64,000 bases of DNA from Zerene cesonia (lineage: Eukaryota > Arthropoda > Insecta > Lepidoptera > Pieridae). Location of the stretch: the NCBI RefSeq assembly GCF_012273895.1, contig NC_052126.1:4973218-5037217 (forward strand), read 5' to 3'. Position 1 is the stretch's first letter, and each line of letters opens with the position of its first letter. Under the pieces are notes generated by a model. That model ran no database searches and was not told the DNA's origin. It worked only from the letters and a program-made list of their open reading frames with translations. Positions 55,130 to 64,000 of the stretch are shown here, piece by piece. The position numbers and the translations under genes were made by a program.

Positions 55130-55172
55130 CCTCGAACCTCTGAAATCCTAATTACTGAGCCACCACGTCTCT
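55130..55172 (-). mobile_element. tRNA-like SINE-B head remnant
   Basis: 'gcctcgaacctctgaaatcc' and 'ttactgagccaccacgtctc' are the reverse of the B box and A box region of SINE-B; the body is absent. Confidence 0.55.
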
Positions 55173-55442
55173 TAATCAATTTTACACAAATGTTATCTTC
55201 ATATTTATACTTATTTACTTTCGTGTTGTGTAATCCATTAACCGAGGAAGACTATGTGCATCACGCTATGACCTACAAATAGAAGCTTAGCAGCAATAAA
55301 AGCATCGCAAGAAGGGAAGTATTCCATTTGACAGCAGACAAGGTTGCATGGGTCATATCAGCAGTCCACAATATGTATGTATTGTATACATTTCCCTTTG
55401 ATTTATATTATTATAATGCCACAATAATAACATTATTATATA

Positions 55443-55560
55443 CTAGCAAACCCAGCGAACTCCGTTTCGCCACCAGATCATGCGTTGACGCTTGGAGTGA
55501 CAGTTTGTTGTGAGTTGCTTTATTGCCCTAAAAATAGTAAACATCGTTGAAAGTTTGTAA
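55443..55560 (-). mobile_element. Helitron-like element, 3' half, before gap
   Basis: CTAG, 'caaacccagcgaactccgtt', 'tcgccaccagatcatgcgtt'. The probable 5' half lies after the gap at 56636-56816. Confidence 0.55.
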
Positions 55561-56560
55561 NNNNNNNNNNNNNNNNNNNNNNNNNNNNNNNNNNNNNNNN
55601 NNNNNNNNNNNNNNNNNNNNNNNNNNNNNNNNNNNNNNNNNNNNNNNNNNNNNNNNNNNNNNNNNNNNNNNNNNNNNNNNNNNNNNNNNNNNNNNNNNNN
55701 NNNNNNNNNNNNNNNNNNNNNNNNNNNNNNNNNNNNNNNNNNNNNNNNNNNNNNNNNNNNNNNNNNNNNNNNNNNNNNNNNNNNNNNNNNNNNNNNNNNN
55801 NNNNNNNNNNNNNNNNNNNNNNNNNNNNNNNNNNNNNNNNNNNNNNNNNNNNNNNNNNNNNNNNNNNNNNNNNNNNNNNNNNNNNNNNNNNNNNNNNNNN
55901 NNNNNNNNNNNNNNNNNNNNNNNNNNNNNNNNNNNNNNNNNNNNNNNNNNNNNNNNNNNNNNNNNNNNNNNNNNNNNNNNNNNNNNNNNNNNNNNNNNNN
56001 NNNNNNNNNNNNNNNNNNNNNNNNNNNNNNNNNNNNNNNNNNNNNNNNNNNNNNNNNNNNNNNNNNNNNNNNNNNNNNNNNNNNNNNNNNNNNNNNNNNN
56101 NNNNNNNNNNNNNNNNNNNNNNNNNNNNNNNNNNNNNNNNNNNNNNNNNNNNNNNNNNNNNNNNNNNNNNNNNNNNNNNNNNNNNNNNNNNNNNNNNNNN
56201 NNNNNNNNNNNNNNNNNNNNNNNNNNNNNNNNNNNNNNNNNNNNNNNNNNNNNNNNNNNNNNNNNNNNNNNNNNNNNNNNNNNNNNNNNNNNNNNNNNNN
56301 NNNNNNNNNNNNNNNNNNNNNNNNNNNNNNNNNNNNNNNNNNNNNNNNNNNNNNNNNNNNNNNNNNNNNNNNNNNNNNNNNNNNNNNNNNNNNNNNNNNN
56401 NNNNNNNNNNNNNNNNNNNNNNNNNNNNNNNNNNNNNNNNNNNNNNNNNNNNNNNNNNNNNNNNNNNNNNNNNNNNNNNNNNNNNNNNNNNNNNNNNNNN
56501 NNNNNNNNNNNNNNNNNNNNNNNNNNNNNNNNNNNNNNNNNNNNNNNNNNNNNNNNNNNN
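55561..56560. other. Assembly gap, 1,000 N
   Basis: Exactly 1,000 N. Spanning ORFs are artefacts. Confidence 0.95.
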
Positions 56561-56635
56561 CTAAGGACCGCGGGGGCGCTACTCCCCGTCACCTCGCCAC
56601 AAGGTGCCCTGCGGGCTTATTATTATTATTATTAG
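56561..56635 (+). mobile_element. Probable LINE 3' end with (TTA)n tail
   Basis: GC-rich 'aaggaccgcgggggcgctac' and 'cacaaggtgccctgcgggct' followed by about five TTA units. The sharp GC shift suggests a retrotransposon end that continues into the gap. Confidence 0.45.
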
Positions 56636-56816
56636 ATGGCTGTATGTGAAAAATCATTTTCCCGCTTTTTTGTTCAAATTTTTCCTGAATTTTCTTTGCT
56701 ATAAACCTCACGGAGCCCAAGATCTTTCCAACGAATGCAAAACCGTGGAAATCGGTTCCTGCGTTCTGGAGTTATAGCGTCAGGAAGGAAAACCCGACTT
56801 ATTTTTATATAGTAGA
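56636..56816 (-). mobile_element. Helitron-like element, 5' half, after gap
   Basis: 'gagcccaagatctttccaac', 'gtggaaatcggttcctgcgt' and 'gttatagcgtcaggaaggaa'. The layout continues the element begun at 55443; the gap and the LINE tail lie between. Confidence 0.5.
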
Positions 56817-56822
56817 TACATA

Positions 56823-57001
56823 CTAGCTGCACCCGGTAAACGCTGTTCTGCCTTACTCTAATCATTTAGAGGTATGAAAAATAGATGTTAGCCGATTCTC
56901 ATACATACCCGATATGCACACAAAATTTCATAAGAATCGGTCAAGCCGTTTCGGAGGAGTATGGCAACGAGAACTGTGACACGAGAATTTTATATATTAG
57001 A
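56823..57001 (-). mobile_element. Hel-D copy, near intact
   Basis: CTAG, 'ctgcacccggtaaacgctgt', 'cggtcaagccgtttcggagg', 'actgtgacacgagaatttta', then GA; 179 bases. Confidence 0.85.
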
Positions 57002-57206
57002 TTGAAATGAACTGCTTTCAGCGGCTGGCTCTCGGACTCACATAATGCCTCTGTGACACTGTAGGGCTTAAACAATACATCCCATCTGCGTTTAACTGCG
57101 GATACAGCGTGACAGGAAATATTTCCGAATATACGTACGGGTTTTTTGGTTTTACGTTGCATTGTGTGATGTTGAAAGATTTAGCTGTAAATACGGGTGT
57201 TTGGAC

Positions 57207-57220
57207 GTTGCTATGGCAAC
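57207..57220. promoter_or_regulatory. X-box (RFX-type) motif
   Basis: GTTGCTATGGCAAC fits RYYNYYATRRNRAC at every position and is a near-perfect inverted repeat, with C/G extending it outward (CGTTGC..GGCAACG). RFX factors bind such sites. It lies in a unique block (57005-57250). Binding and target are unknown. Confidence 0.4.
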
Positions 57221-57580
57221 GTAATGTTTGGCCGGTGGATTTTATGAAGGGAATATTATTATACGAGAATAGTGACTTAATTAGATTCTTTTCAAATTCC
57301 TATGAGCTAAAGTAATATGAACTGTTTCGGTAGAAAACGTCGTATATTTTCAACTGACTTCAAAAAAAGATCTTCACAATTCGATAATGTTTTTTTTTTG
57401 TTGAGTGTGTTACTCAGTCTGTTACGACACAACTTTTTATGCGGTGAACCTTTTTTTAAGATTCTGTTTTTTTTAAAGCTGGTGCCTCCCATATGTCCTA
57501 TTTATATTTATAGTTCTTACGAGTTGATGGTGGTTCAGGTTTTTGTAATAAATTATTAGGTGTTGTTATTTTGTTTTCAG

Positions 57581-57596
57581 TATGCTGGAATTTCTT
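57581..57596 (+). CDS. Candidate 16-base microexon
   Basis: TATGCTGGAATTTCTT sits between a strong acceptor (TTATTTTGTTTTCAG, ending 57580) and a strong donor (GTGAGT, 57597-57602). If joined to the phase-1 exon at 25815-25875 it stays open and adds V-C-W-N-F, then leaves two bases (phase 2). The spacing of good splice signals is the only evidence; no homology is claimed. Confidence 0.22.
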
Positions 57597-57659
57597 GTGA
57601 GTCAATGTACAGAAGACCATGTATTTAATGAAAGCTACACAAACTGTTTTCCATATTCT

Positions 57660-57705
57660 TTGAATACAATATATTATAAAATATATACAATATATATATA
57701 TTTAT
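57660..57705. repeat. AT-rich low-complexity tract
   Basis: Mixed ATAT/TATA repeats ('aatatatacaatatatatat'). Confidence 0.7.
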
Positions 57706-57844
57706 AGCATAATGAAATGTAATGAAATCTAGCTAATATATAAATAATATAACAGGAGAAATTAAGGAATTTATATGACAGAATATGTACACTAAAAACG
57801 TTTAAGCGACTTTACTTGGCTTATGTTAATAGGATTATATGATT

Positions 57845-58010
57845 CAATAATAATTAAACCTCATTCCCACTAATATTATAAAGAGGAAAATTTTGTATGT
57901 TTGTAACGTTTTCACACAAAAAGCAACGGACTGATTTCAAAAATGCTTTCACCATAAGAAAGTGATACCTTCAATGAGTGACATATGCTATATATGTACC
58001 ACGGTAGCCG
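57845..58010 (+). mobile_element. Helitron-like element, diverged
   Basis: 'cccactaatattataaagag', 'gtttgtaacgttttcacaca', 'aaagcaacggactgatttca' and 'gtaccacggtagccgcgccg'. The terminal CTAG is not clear. Confidence 0.5.
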
Positions 58011-58043
58011 CGCCGAACATTCATTAATATCTTCTTAGTTATA

Positions 58044-58200
58044 CTAGCGGTCCGCCTTGGCTTCGCCCGTGGGACATATATACCCTAAAGCTTTTCTCAA
58101 TAAATGGGCTGTCTAAAACTGAAAGATTTTTTTAAGACGGACCAGTAGTTCCTGAAATTAGCGCATTCAAATAAACAAACTCTTCAGCTTTATAATATTA
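58044..58200 (-). mobile_element. Helitron-like element
   Basis: CTAG, 'cggtccgccttggcttcgcc', 'aaatgggctgtctaaaactg', 'accagtagttcctgaaatta' and 'aaataaacaaactcttcagc'. Reverse of 49855-49995. Confidence 0.6.
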
Positions 58201-59212
58201 AGTACAGATACCATGCTAACATATGTCATTATGCTTTTTATTTACACAGATTCCTTTGACATTTCAATTTAAATTATTTTAAAGCCGAAATATGAATCCT
58301 TATCATCCACTTAAGTTATAATAACAACAAATTACTTCATCCTCTTATTAATAAGGAAATAAAATAACGATTGTATCGTATAATTACGCTTAATGCCTGT
58401 TTTATTATTACCAAATCATCTCTAGTTAGACGCAAGTTAAAATTGAAATGGCATTGCATAATTCGGGAGCCGAGTCTGTGGCTATTGTTGCATAATTAAT
58501 GTTTCATTTGTGAGCGAGTAATTAAAATTTCGGCATCGGAAATTCATTGTTCTATTGTTCTTTGTTTGGTGACGTCAATTAATGTAATTAACAACAATTT
58601 ATCTGTACTGTAGTAATTTCGATTAGGCCAGGTTCAATTGTGTCGTATTAGGTTTCTATTGCAGTTGTGATAAGGTTGAATTTGTAACGGTTTTAATGCC
58701 TAAATAAAGCCTACAGCCAGCTATAATTATAACGTAATTAATACGTACTTTTAAATGTTTTCCTAAATACCTAACTTTTTTAAAAAGTATCGTGGTCGTC
58801 TTGAAAAGTGATCTGGTGGTCATGACGTCTCAAAGTAGTCAAAATTCCAGTGTGGACAAATGACAGAGATATATACATTGTCTCACAATGTTTCAAAACA
58901 TTACGGTTATGTCCATAAGCGAAGAATTGAGACAATTTTAATTATCTTTGTTATTTTGGGAATGTAAAAAATATCTTGCGCGTCAATCCAGAAATAATTC
59001 CTTAAGTTAAATATAAAAATATCAAGATTATTACGCATTTTATTTAAGGTCCTGGTCGTAATTGCTTTGAAACATCGTGAGTACTAAATAGTACCATAGC
59101 TTGGGGAAAGAAGAAAATTCTAACAGTTACCATCTAAAGGCAATTGGACTTTGACCCCATCTGTCAATCTCGCACCTTATTAACAAAGTTTAACACACCT
59201 CTTATATACACA
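58201..59212. other. AT-rich non-coding stretch
   Basis: A CRE palindrome TGACGTCA at 58570-58577; otherwise nothing recognised. Confidence 0.4.
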
Positions 59213-59404
59213 CTAGCTGCGTTCCGCGCTTTCACCCGCATAAGTCCGTATCCCGTAGGAATATCGGCATAAAAAGTTGCCTATGTGTTATTCCAGTTGT
59301 CCAGCTGTCTACGTACCAAATTTCATTGCAATCGGTTCAGTAGTTTTTGCGTGAAAGAGCAACAAACACACACACATCCTTTCGCATTTATAATATTAGT
59401 AGGA
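59213..59404 (-). mobile_element. Hel-1 copy with small 5' deletion
   Basis: CTAG, hairpin degraded ('cgttccgcgctttcacccgc'). The 'tacaaac' between 'catcct' and 'ttcgcattta' is deleted. 5' TCCTACTAATATTATAAATG. Confidence 0.83.
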
Positions 59405-59792
59405 AACTAGTATAGGATAGGAGGTACATCCTACTATGCTACCCTGGAGCGCTGCAAAACTAGTGCATTGTGCGGTATCACGATAACTGCGCTGGAAATA
59501 ATTACAGAATACGTTTTTGATATATTACTTACAAAACTATTTAGTACTTAACGGGAATTCATATAATGTTATAGTGAAATATTTTCATGCTTGAGATAGT
59601 ACGAACATATTTGGTATATAACCGTGTTACTGTTTATGCTTTTCATTATTATATATTGTAAACAAAATATCACATTCGTTTCATACATATCCTTGTATAT
59701 TATTATGTTATCTGTTCTTAAGTCATACTTTAAGTATTTTCCAGATTAATTGTTGTTTGTAAAAAAAATTGCTGTGTTATAGTTTTTGCAGT

Positions 59793-59880
59793 ATGATGGC
59801 TTAATGGTGAAGCCCTTGGATTTAAAATCGATAAGTCGGGGGTTCGAGACCAGGCGAGAGAATAAATAGACTTTTCAATA
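59793..59880 (+). mobile_element. tRNA-like SINE-B head, plus strand
   Basis: A-box-like TGGCTTAATGG (about 59799-59809) and B box GGTTCGAGACC (59841-59851) with 'aaaatcgataagtcgggggt' between, as in SINE-B. The body beyond 'gacttttcaatatatttgta' is missing. Confidence 0.6.
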
Positions 59881-60477
59881 TATTTGTAATTTTTATCAAC
59901 GAAACAACAGCAAACCTTTTGCAATTTGAATAAGTACCTCCGTGGTTCAGCTACCACGAGTAATTTATCTTAATGCGGTCGCCATTATAAATTTATAAAA
60001 AAACAGCGCAAAATATGTCCCACGGCCCACGTAATAGAGTTTTAATTTCAAAGAAACAGCAACGCTCGCAACAGCTCTCACTTAGCCGCAATTAAAACGC
60101 AATAAAGTTAAACATATTAAATTACTGTATTGTTCCCGTGACCCGACTACGCTAACCCAATTTCGATGTGATTTTTACGAAGCGTTGGCACAATTTAATC
60201 TAAACGTTTTACTACTGGAACTCTTAAAACGTATCTGTTAATAACTATTAATGTTTTATCTCTAAATTAATACATGAATCAGTTTGTGTATGTTTTTAAA
60301 ACTACTTACTATATGTAGTTAATAATATGTAATTGGATAGTTGCGTTCTGTTTGTTTCGTTTGAATGGCTGAACACATTTTGTTAAATTTTATTGACAAC
60401 ATAGACGGAACGTCTGATATGAAAATTTGTGAGATTTCATTGTGAAAACAAATTTGAAGGGTGGAATAGGGGGTATT
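59881..60477. other. Non-coding stretch
   Basis: No feature supported. Confidence 0.4.
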
Positions 60478-60615
60478 CATTTATTTATTTATTGCACACT
60501 TTCAAAATATAAAACAGAGATAAAATTTAACAAAAGCAACTTAAAACTAGTATGCAAATGACGGCCTTATGGCTAAAAGCCATCGCTACCAGGCAACCGT
60601 TGGGTAAAGGACAAA
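60478..60615 (-). mobile_element. LINE-J 3' end
   Basis: 'attcatttatttatttattg', 'acggccttatggctaaaagc' and 'catcgctaccaggcaaccgt'. The hairpin GGCTTTTAGCC-type is conserved. Confidence 0.65.
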
Positions 60616-60806
60616 ATGTTTTTTAGCAAAACGCACATAGGCAGGCAGTCTATTGGAAAATTAATAAAAACAAATAAATAGGGTATAAAGTAATATGTTA
60701 ACGGTTTATTTATATTTCATTTACATTGCAACAGAATAGTATGATTTTTTTGTTGTAAGATTAATTTAATGGTAATGATCCGATGGAGACAGAAAACGGT
60801 TTCTTA

Positions 60807-60995
60807 TGTGATTGTTGGCAATAGAGCTGTTGGGTCACCTGATAGTAAATGACCTGCTGGTCATTGGTGGTGCTCCACCCACCAACATTTACAGAGGCTA
60901 TATGTCTTCGCAAATGGAATGCTAACTTAGAGGAGGGATAAGGACTAGAAAGGGAAAGAAAATGGATACGGCCCTCCGGTGTACAGTGAATCAAA
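60807..60995 (-). mobile_element. SINE-A copy, 5'-truncated
   Basis: 'ggcaatagagctgttgggtc', 'acctgatagtaaatgacctg' and 'taaggactagaaagggaaag', to 'ggatacggccctccgg'. Confidence 0.6.
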
Positions 60996-61128
60996 GATTG
61001 TTATTTGTGTACTATCTACAACTATAATTCCACTATCAAAGCCTCAAGATAAAGAACAATGCAATAATAATATGACTTGAAATCTCACAAGATTTCGAAA
61101 AACAAAATACAATAAAATACTAGGATAT

Positions 61129-61340
61129 CTTGATATATAACAATCTAGTGCAATGATGTATGTGCCCAATGAACTCTTCACCAACTCAACCGATTTTTAT
61201 GAAATTTGACATTTTATGTGTAATTTGGTCCGACTTAAGACATAGGACAGTTTTTATATCGATTAATCATCCCAATAATTTATAATCTTAATATTTTTAA
61301 TTATTACTCAGCCACAGCAATGCGTGGCCGGGTATGCTAG
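61129..61340 (+). mobile_element. Helitron-like element ending GGCCGGGTATGCTAG
   Basis: 'accgatttttatgaaatttg', 'agacataggacagtttttat' and 'gcaatgcgtggccgggtatg', CTAG followed by T. The 5' boundary (TC at 61129) is tentative. Confidence 0.6.
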
Positions 61341-61727
61341 TATACTATAAAAGAAAAATATAACATAATAATAAGCTGACGTTAGCTTGATAATATGTTT
61401 TATAGTTATGTTATCTAAATATCACGAATTTGCTTTGTTAAATTAATATTTTGTATATTTTACTACACAATATATTAAGGAATGAAACCGACAGGAATTC
61501 TATCACATGAATGTTAATAATTTGAACAACAATAATAAATTATAATTATAGAACATAACATTGTAGTAATTATACCAAATAACACACTGTTTCAATATAA
61601 AACAATCAACAATTCGCTATACAGGCTTTGCGCTGGTAATGATAATGTGGTATTGATATTTTATTATCCGAAACTCATTTGCGTATAGCATAACTCTATC
61701 GACTAAATTGTATGAAATTATATGTTA
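61341..61727. other. AT-rich non-coding stretch
   Basis: No feature supported. Confidence 0.4.
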
Positions 61728-61924
61728 CTAGCTACGCCACGCGGTTTCACCCGCGTAAGTCCGTTTCCCGTAGGAATATCGGCATAAAAAGTTGCCTATA
61801 TGTTATTCCAGTTGTCCAGCTGTCTACATACCAAATTTCGTTGCAATCGCTTGAGCAGTTTTTGCGTGAAAGAGCAACAAACACACACACATCCTTACAA
61901 ACTTTCGCTTTTATAATAGTAGGA
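61728..61924 (-). mobile_element. Hel-1 copy, near intact
   Basis: CTAG, hairpin with intact CGCGG/CCGCG, 5' end TCCTACTATTATAAAAGCGA on the minus strand. The 125-codon ORF over it is a shadow. Confidence 0.85.
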
Positions 61925-62275
61925 TATTTCATGTTGTGCATCACATTACCACAGAGTTACGCCCAAGAAACACTCGGTCTTTCACACAAGCCTTTTTTAC
62001 TCATACTTTTTTACACCCTCCGACATCCGGACACATTTCCTCTTTATGATATGAGGCTAGTCATAATTCTGTATTTAATATACCGCTAAATTCTACGAGG
62101 CTTAACTCAAGAAAATTCCCGCTCAAGTAGTCTCAACAATGAAATGGTCTATTATACAAGATCTCAAAACGTTTAAAGTAATGCTGGCCAAATTACACTC
62201 AAGCATAATAAACCATTTAATGAGAAAATGAGAAATGTAAATTCGTAGGTAGCTCGGTTGAGTTTTATGTTCCAC

Positions 62276-62455
62276 TGGCTGTTGCCCGCAGCGTCGTATT
62301 ATTAAATTTTTATGGTACAAACTATTTTATCCCATTGGGTAGAACTTAACAAAATCCTTAGTGGATTCCTACGTCATAACATCTATCTGCATGCCAAATT
62401 TCAGCTCATCTATCCCGTGGTTTGGGCAGTGCGTTGATAGATCACTATGTCAGTC
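62276..62455 (-). mobile_element. Helitron-like element
   Basis: 'ctggctgttgcccgcagcgt', 'ctatctgcatgccaaatttc' and 'cagtgcgttgatagatcact' follow Helitron-like element order on the minus strand. Confidence 0.5.
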
Positions 62456-62461
62456 TATCAC

Positions 62462-62530
62462 CTTTGAGTTATATATATTTAGATGTTCTATTACTTTATC
62501 TTTGAGTTATATATATTTAGATGTTCTATT
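62462..62530. repeat. 31-bp direct duplication, 38-bp period
   Basis: The 31 bases from 62462 (CTTTGAGTTATATATATTTA and on) recur without change from 62500; the 7 bases between are not repeated. Confidence 0.85.
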
Positions 62531-63310
62531 TCTTAGAGATAAGGTAACGGATTTTATAGTTTGATCCTTTAATTTATTTCTGTGTCGTTAATTTGTTGTT
62601 TAAAAAAATGGTATATTTAGCCTAAAATATACTAGAGAAAACATTCATAAATCACTTTAAAATTTTGTCAATGAATTAAATTAATAATTGAACCGTTTGT
62701 ACGTGTATTAAATTAACTGCAGTTAATTTGATAATTAATTTTGTGTTCGTTATTGTAGAGATATTTTATTACATACATCACTTTTTTTGCATTTACAGAT
62801 TTCGATACATTATCCTCAGAATTAAATGAGATTCTAAAATGCAGTTTCATCAACAATGCAAATAACTCACTTGATGTTATTTATCTCGCTTATATTTTAG
62901 ACTTAAAAGTATTTCAGAATATATGGATATACTAACTTTTTTGCTCGGCTTCGCCCGCATGATCTAGGTAAGATGTTCGCCACGGTTATGATTATTTTAA
63001 CTAAAATAAACCAACAAAAACTAATCCGCCTTCAAAGCTAGAAAATTTATAAGAGACTACACCAGTATCATTCATATCACAAGACATACAGTGGTACCCA
63101 CCAGGCTTAAAAAAATGACGGATTTATATGATACTTGTCAATGATGAAGATAAGGTATAAGTTATTGCAATATTGGGTTCCACCGCTTCCGAAACCACAC
63201 CTAGTTTTCACATCAAAATTAAACGTCTAGTTTCAAATGCATTAAAATAACTATGTTTAGTATAAAAAGCTAACAAACGTGCTTTAATTATAGTTTCAAC
63301 TTAACTAAAG
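62531..63310. other. AT-rich non-coding stretch
   Basis: A short Helitron-like 3' remnant ('tgctcggcttcgcccgcatg') at about 62942; nothing else. Confidence 0.4.
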
Positions 63311-63334
63311 TGGGTTAACATCCATGTTAACCCA
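63311..63334. repeat. 24-bp palindrome with 2-base centre
   Basis: TGGGTTAACAT, CC, ATGTTAACCCA: perfect 11-base arms. It is followed by an ACAAACATACAAACATACAA tract and H-like words ('taataaaagcgtgttaattt'). Confidence 0.75.
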
Positions 63335-63697
63335 TGTCGGTTACATAACAAACAAACATACAAACATACAATTGAAGTTAATAAAAGCGTGTTAATTTCG
63401 ACCCATATCAATACATCATCATCAACTAGCTTTGTACTACGTATTTTCCAGTATTATAAATTATCGATTTGCTATATAAAAGCGTTTCCGCGAAGTTTAA
63501 TACACATACAAACAAAATTCGCACGCGTGGAACGTAATTGAAGCTAATTACCTGATTATTTCGGTTATGTCATATACACCTAGGTCCGCTGTATTCGAAG
63601 TAACAAAGGACGTTCATATAAAGAGGAATTTAATCATACTCGGAACGAACTAACCGCGAAAATGTGTTATTACTAGGGCTGTGACTAGTAAAAGAAA

Positions 63698-63935
63698 ATA
63701 TGTGGCAGGCGAGCACGCTTCAGCACGAATTGGGCCAGCTCGCTACGGGGAAATACTACATCCACACAGAAGACCGGAGTGAAATAGCATACTGCTGTGT
63801 TTCGTTCGGTGAGTGGGGGAGCCGAAGGTCCGTATCTTTTTCTTAGTAATTTTTTTTTTTTTTTTTTTTTTGTTTATTTATCACATTTTCTTTATTCCTC
63901 TCGTGAATACTTTCTTAATCCATCCATATTTCTTA
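63698..63935 (+). mobile_element. SINE-A copy interrupted by a T22 tract
   Basis: 5' part 'gcgagcacgcttcagcacga' to 'ccgtatctttttctta', then T22 (63850-63871) plus 'gtttatttatcacatt', then the SINE resumes 'tctttattcctctcgtgaat'. The T-run may be the tail of a minus-strand retroinsertion that is otherwise very short. Confidence 0.65.
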
Positions 63936-63949
63936 TTAGAAAATTTTAA

Positions 63950-63990
63950 ATTTTATTTCAATGCGGACGAAGCCGGGGCGAGCGTGTATT
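63950..63990 (+). mobile_element. Helitron-like 3' end
   Basis: 'atgcggacgaagccggggcg' then 'agcg' is the GC-rich terminus typical of Hel-2-like copies; CTAG is missing. Confidence 0.4.
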
Positions 63991-64000
63991 TATTATACCA

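Noticed and set aside
59793..59851. A functional tRNA gene
   Set aside because: A- and B-box-like words are present, but the acceptor stem does not pair and the flanks match the SINE-B head.
61712..62089. 125-codon plus ORF
   Set aside because: The first two thirds are Hel-1; the remainder is short and motif-free.

Overview
The window looks like lepidopteran nuclear DNA, probably from a butterfly. It is AT-rich and saturated with short non-autonomous transposons that are typical of Lepidoptera: about twenty copies of a ~200 bp Helitron-like element (called Hel-1 here; TC at the 5' end, a CGCGG/CCGCG hairpin and CTAG at the 3' end), several related Helitron-like families, three SINE families and decayed LINE 3' ends. 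Family names come from recall and were not checked against a database. Nothing prokaryotic, organellar or viral is visible. Three runs of exactly 1,000 N (17187-18186, 38214-39213, 55561-56560) are assembly gaps of conventional size.

No complete protein-coding host gene is present. The best host coding evidence is a 61-base exon on the + strand at 25815-25875: a splice acceptor, a short leader, an ATG, a hydrophobic signal-peptide-like start (MRLRWVAIFSTILYA) and a GTAAGT donor. A second, weaker splice-bounded candidate is a 16-base microexon at 57581-57596, whose phase is compatible with the first. A possible donor at 12915 closes a GC-richer unique stretch that could hold an upstream exon or promoter. 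The simplest reading is that most of the window is intron of one long gene read on the + strand for a secreted or membrane protein, whose main exons lie outside the window. That is inference.

The only sizeable coding remnant is a CR1/L2-like non-LTR retrotransposon at 37457-39530. Its reverse transcriptase carries a frameshift and is then cut by an assembly gap inside the catalytic YADD motif.

Region by region: 1-9.2 kb is dense in SINE-A and Hel-1 copies, including a tandem Hel-1 and an unusual foldback repeat (U1) split by a SINE. 9.2-17 kb holds a SINE with a perfect 13-bp target duplication, a U1 copy inside a LINE tail, and a three-level nest at 15.05-15.61 kb. 18-32 kb has Hel-1, Helitron-like, SINE and MITE copies plus the signal-peptide exon. 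32-36 kb is SINE-rich, with one full-length tRNA-derived SINE. 36-47 kb holds the LINE and two copies of an unrecognised repeat (K), one carrying a SINE. 47-64 kb has further Helitron-like copies, an 18-bp palindrome array, an X-box motif and the candidate microexon.

The nested copies are the most informative part. Filled and empty versions of the same repeat lie in the same window, so insertion boundaries, target-site rules and relative ages can be read directly.
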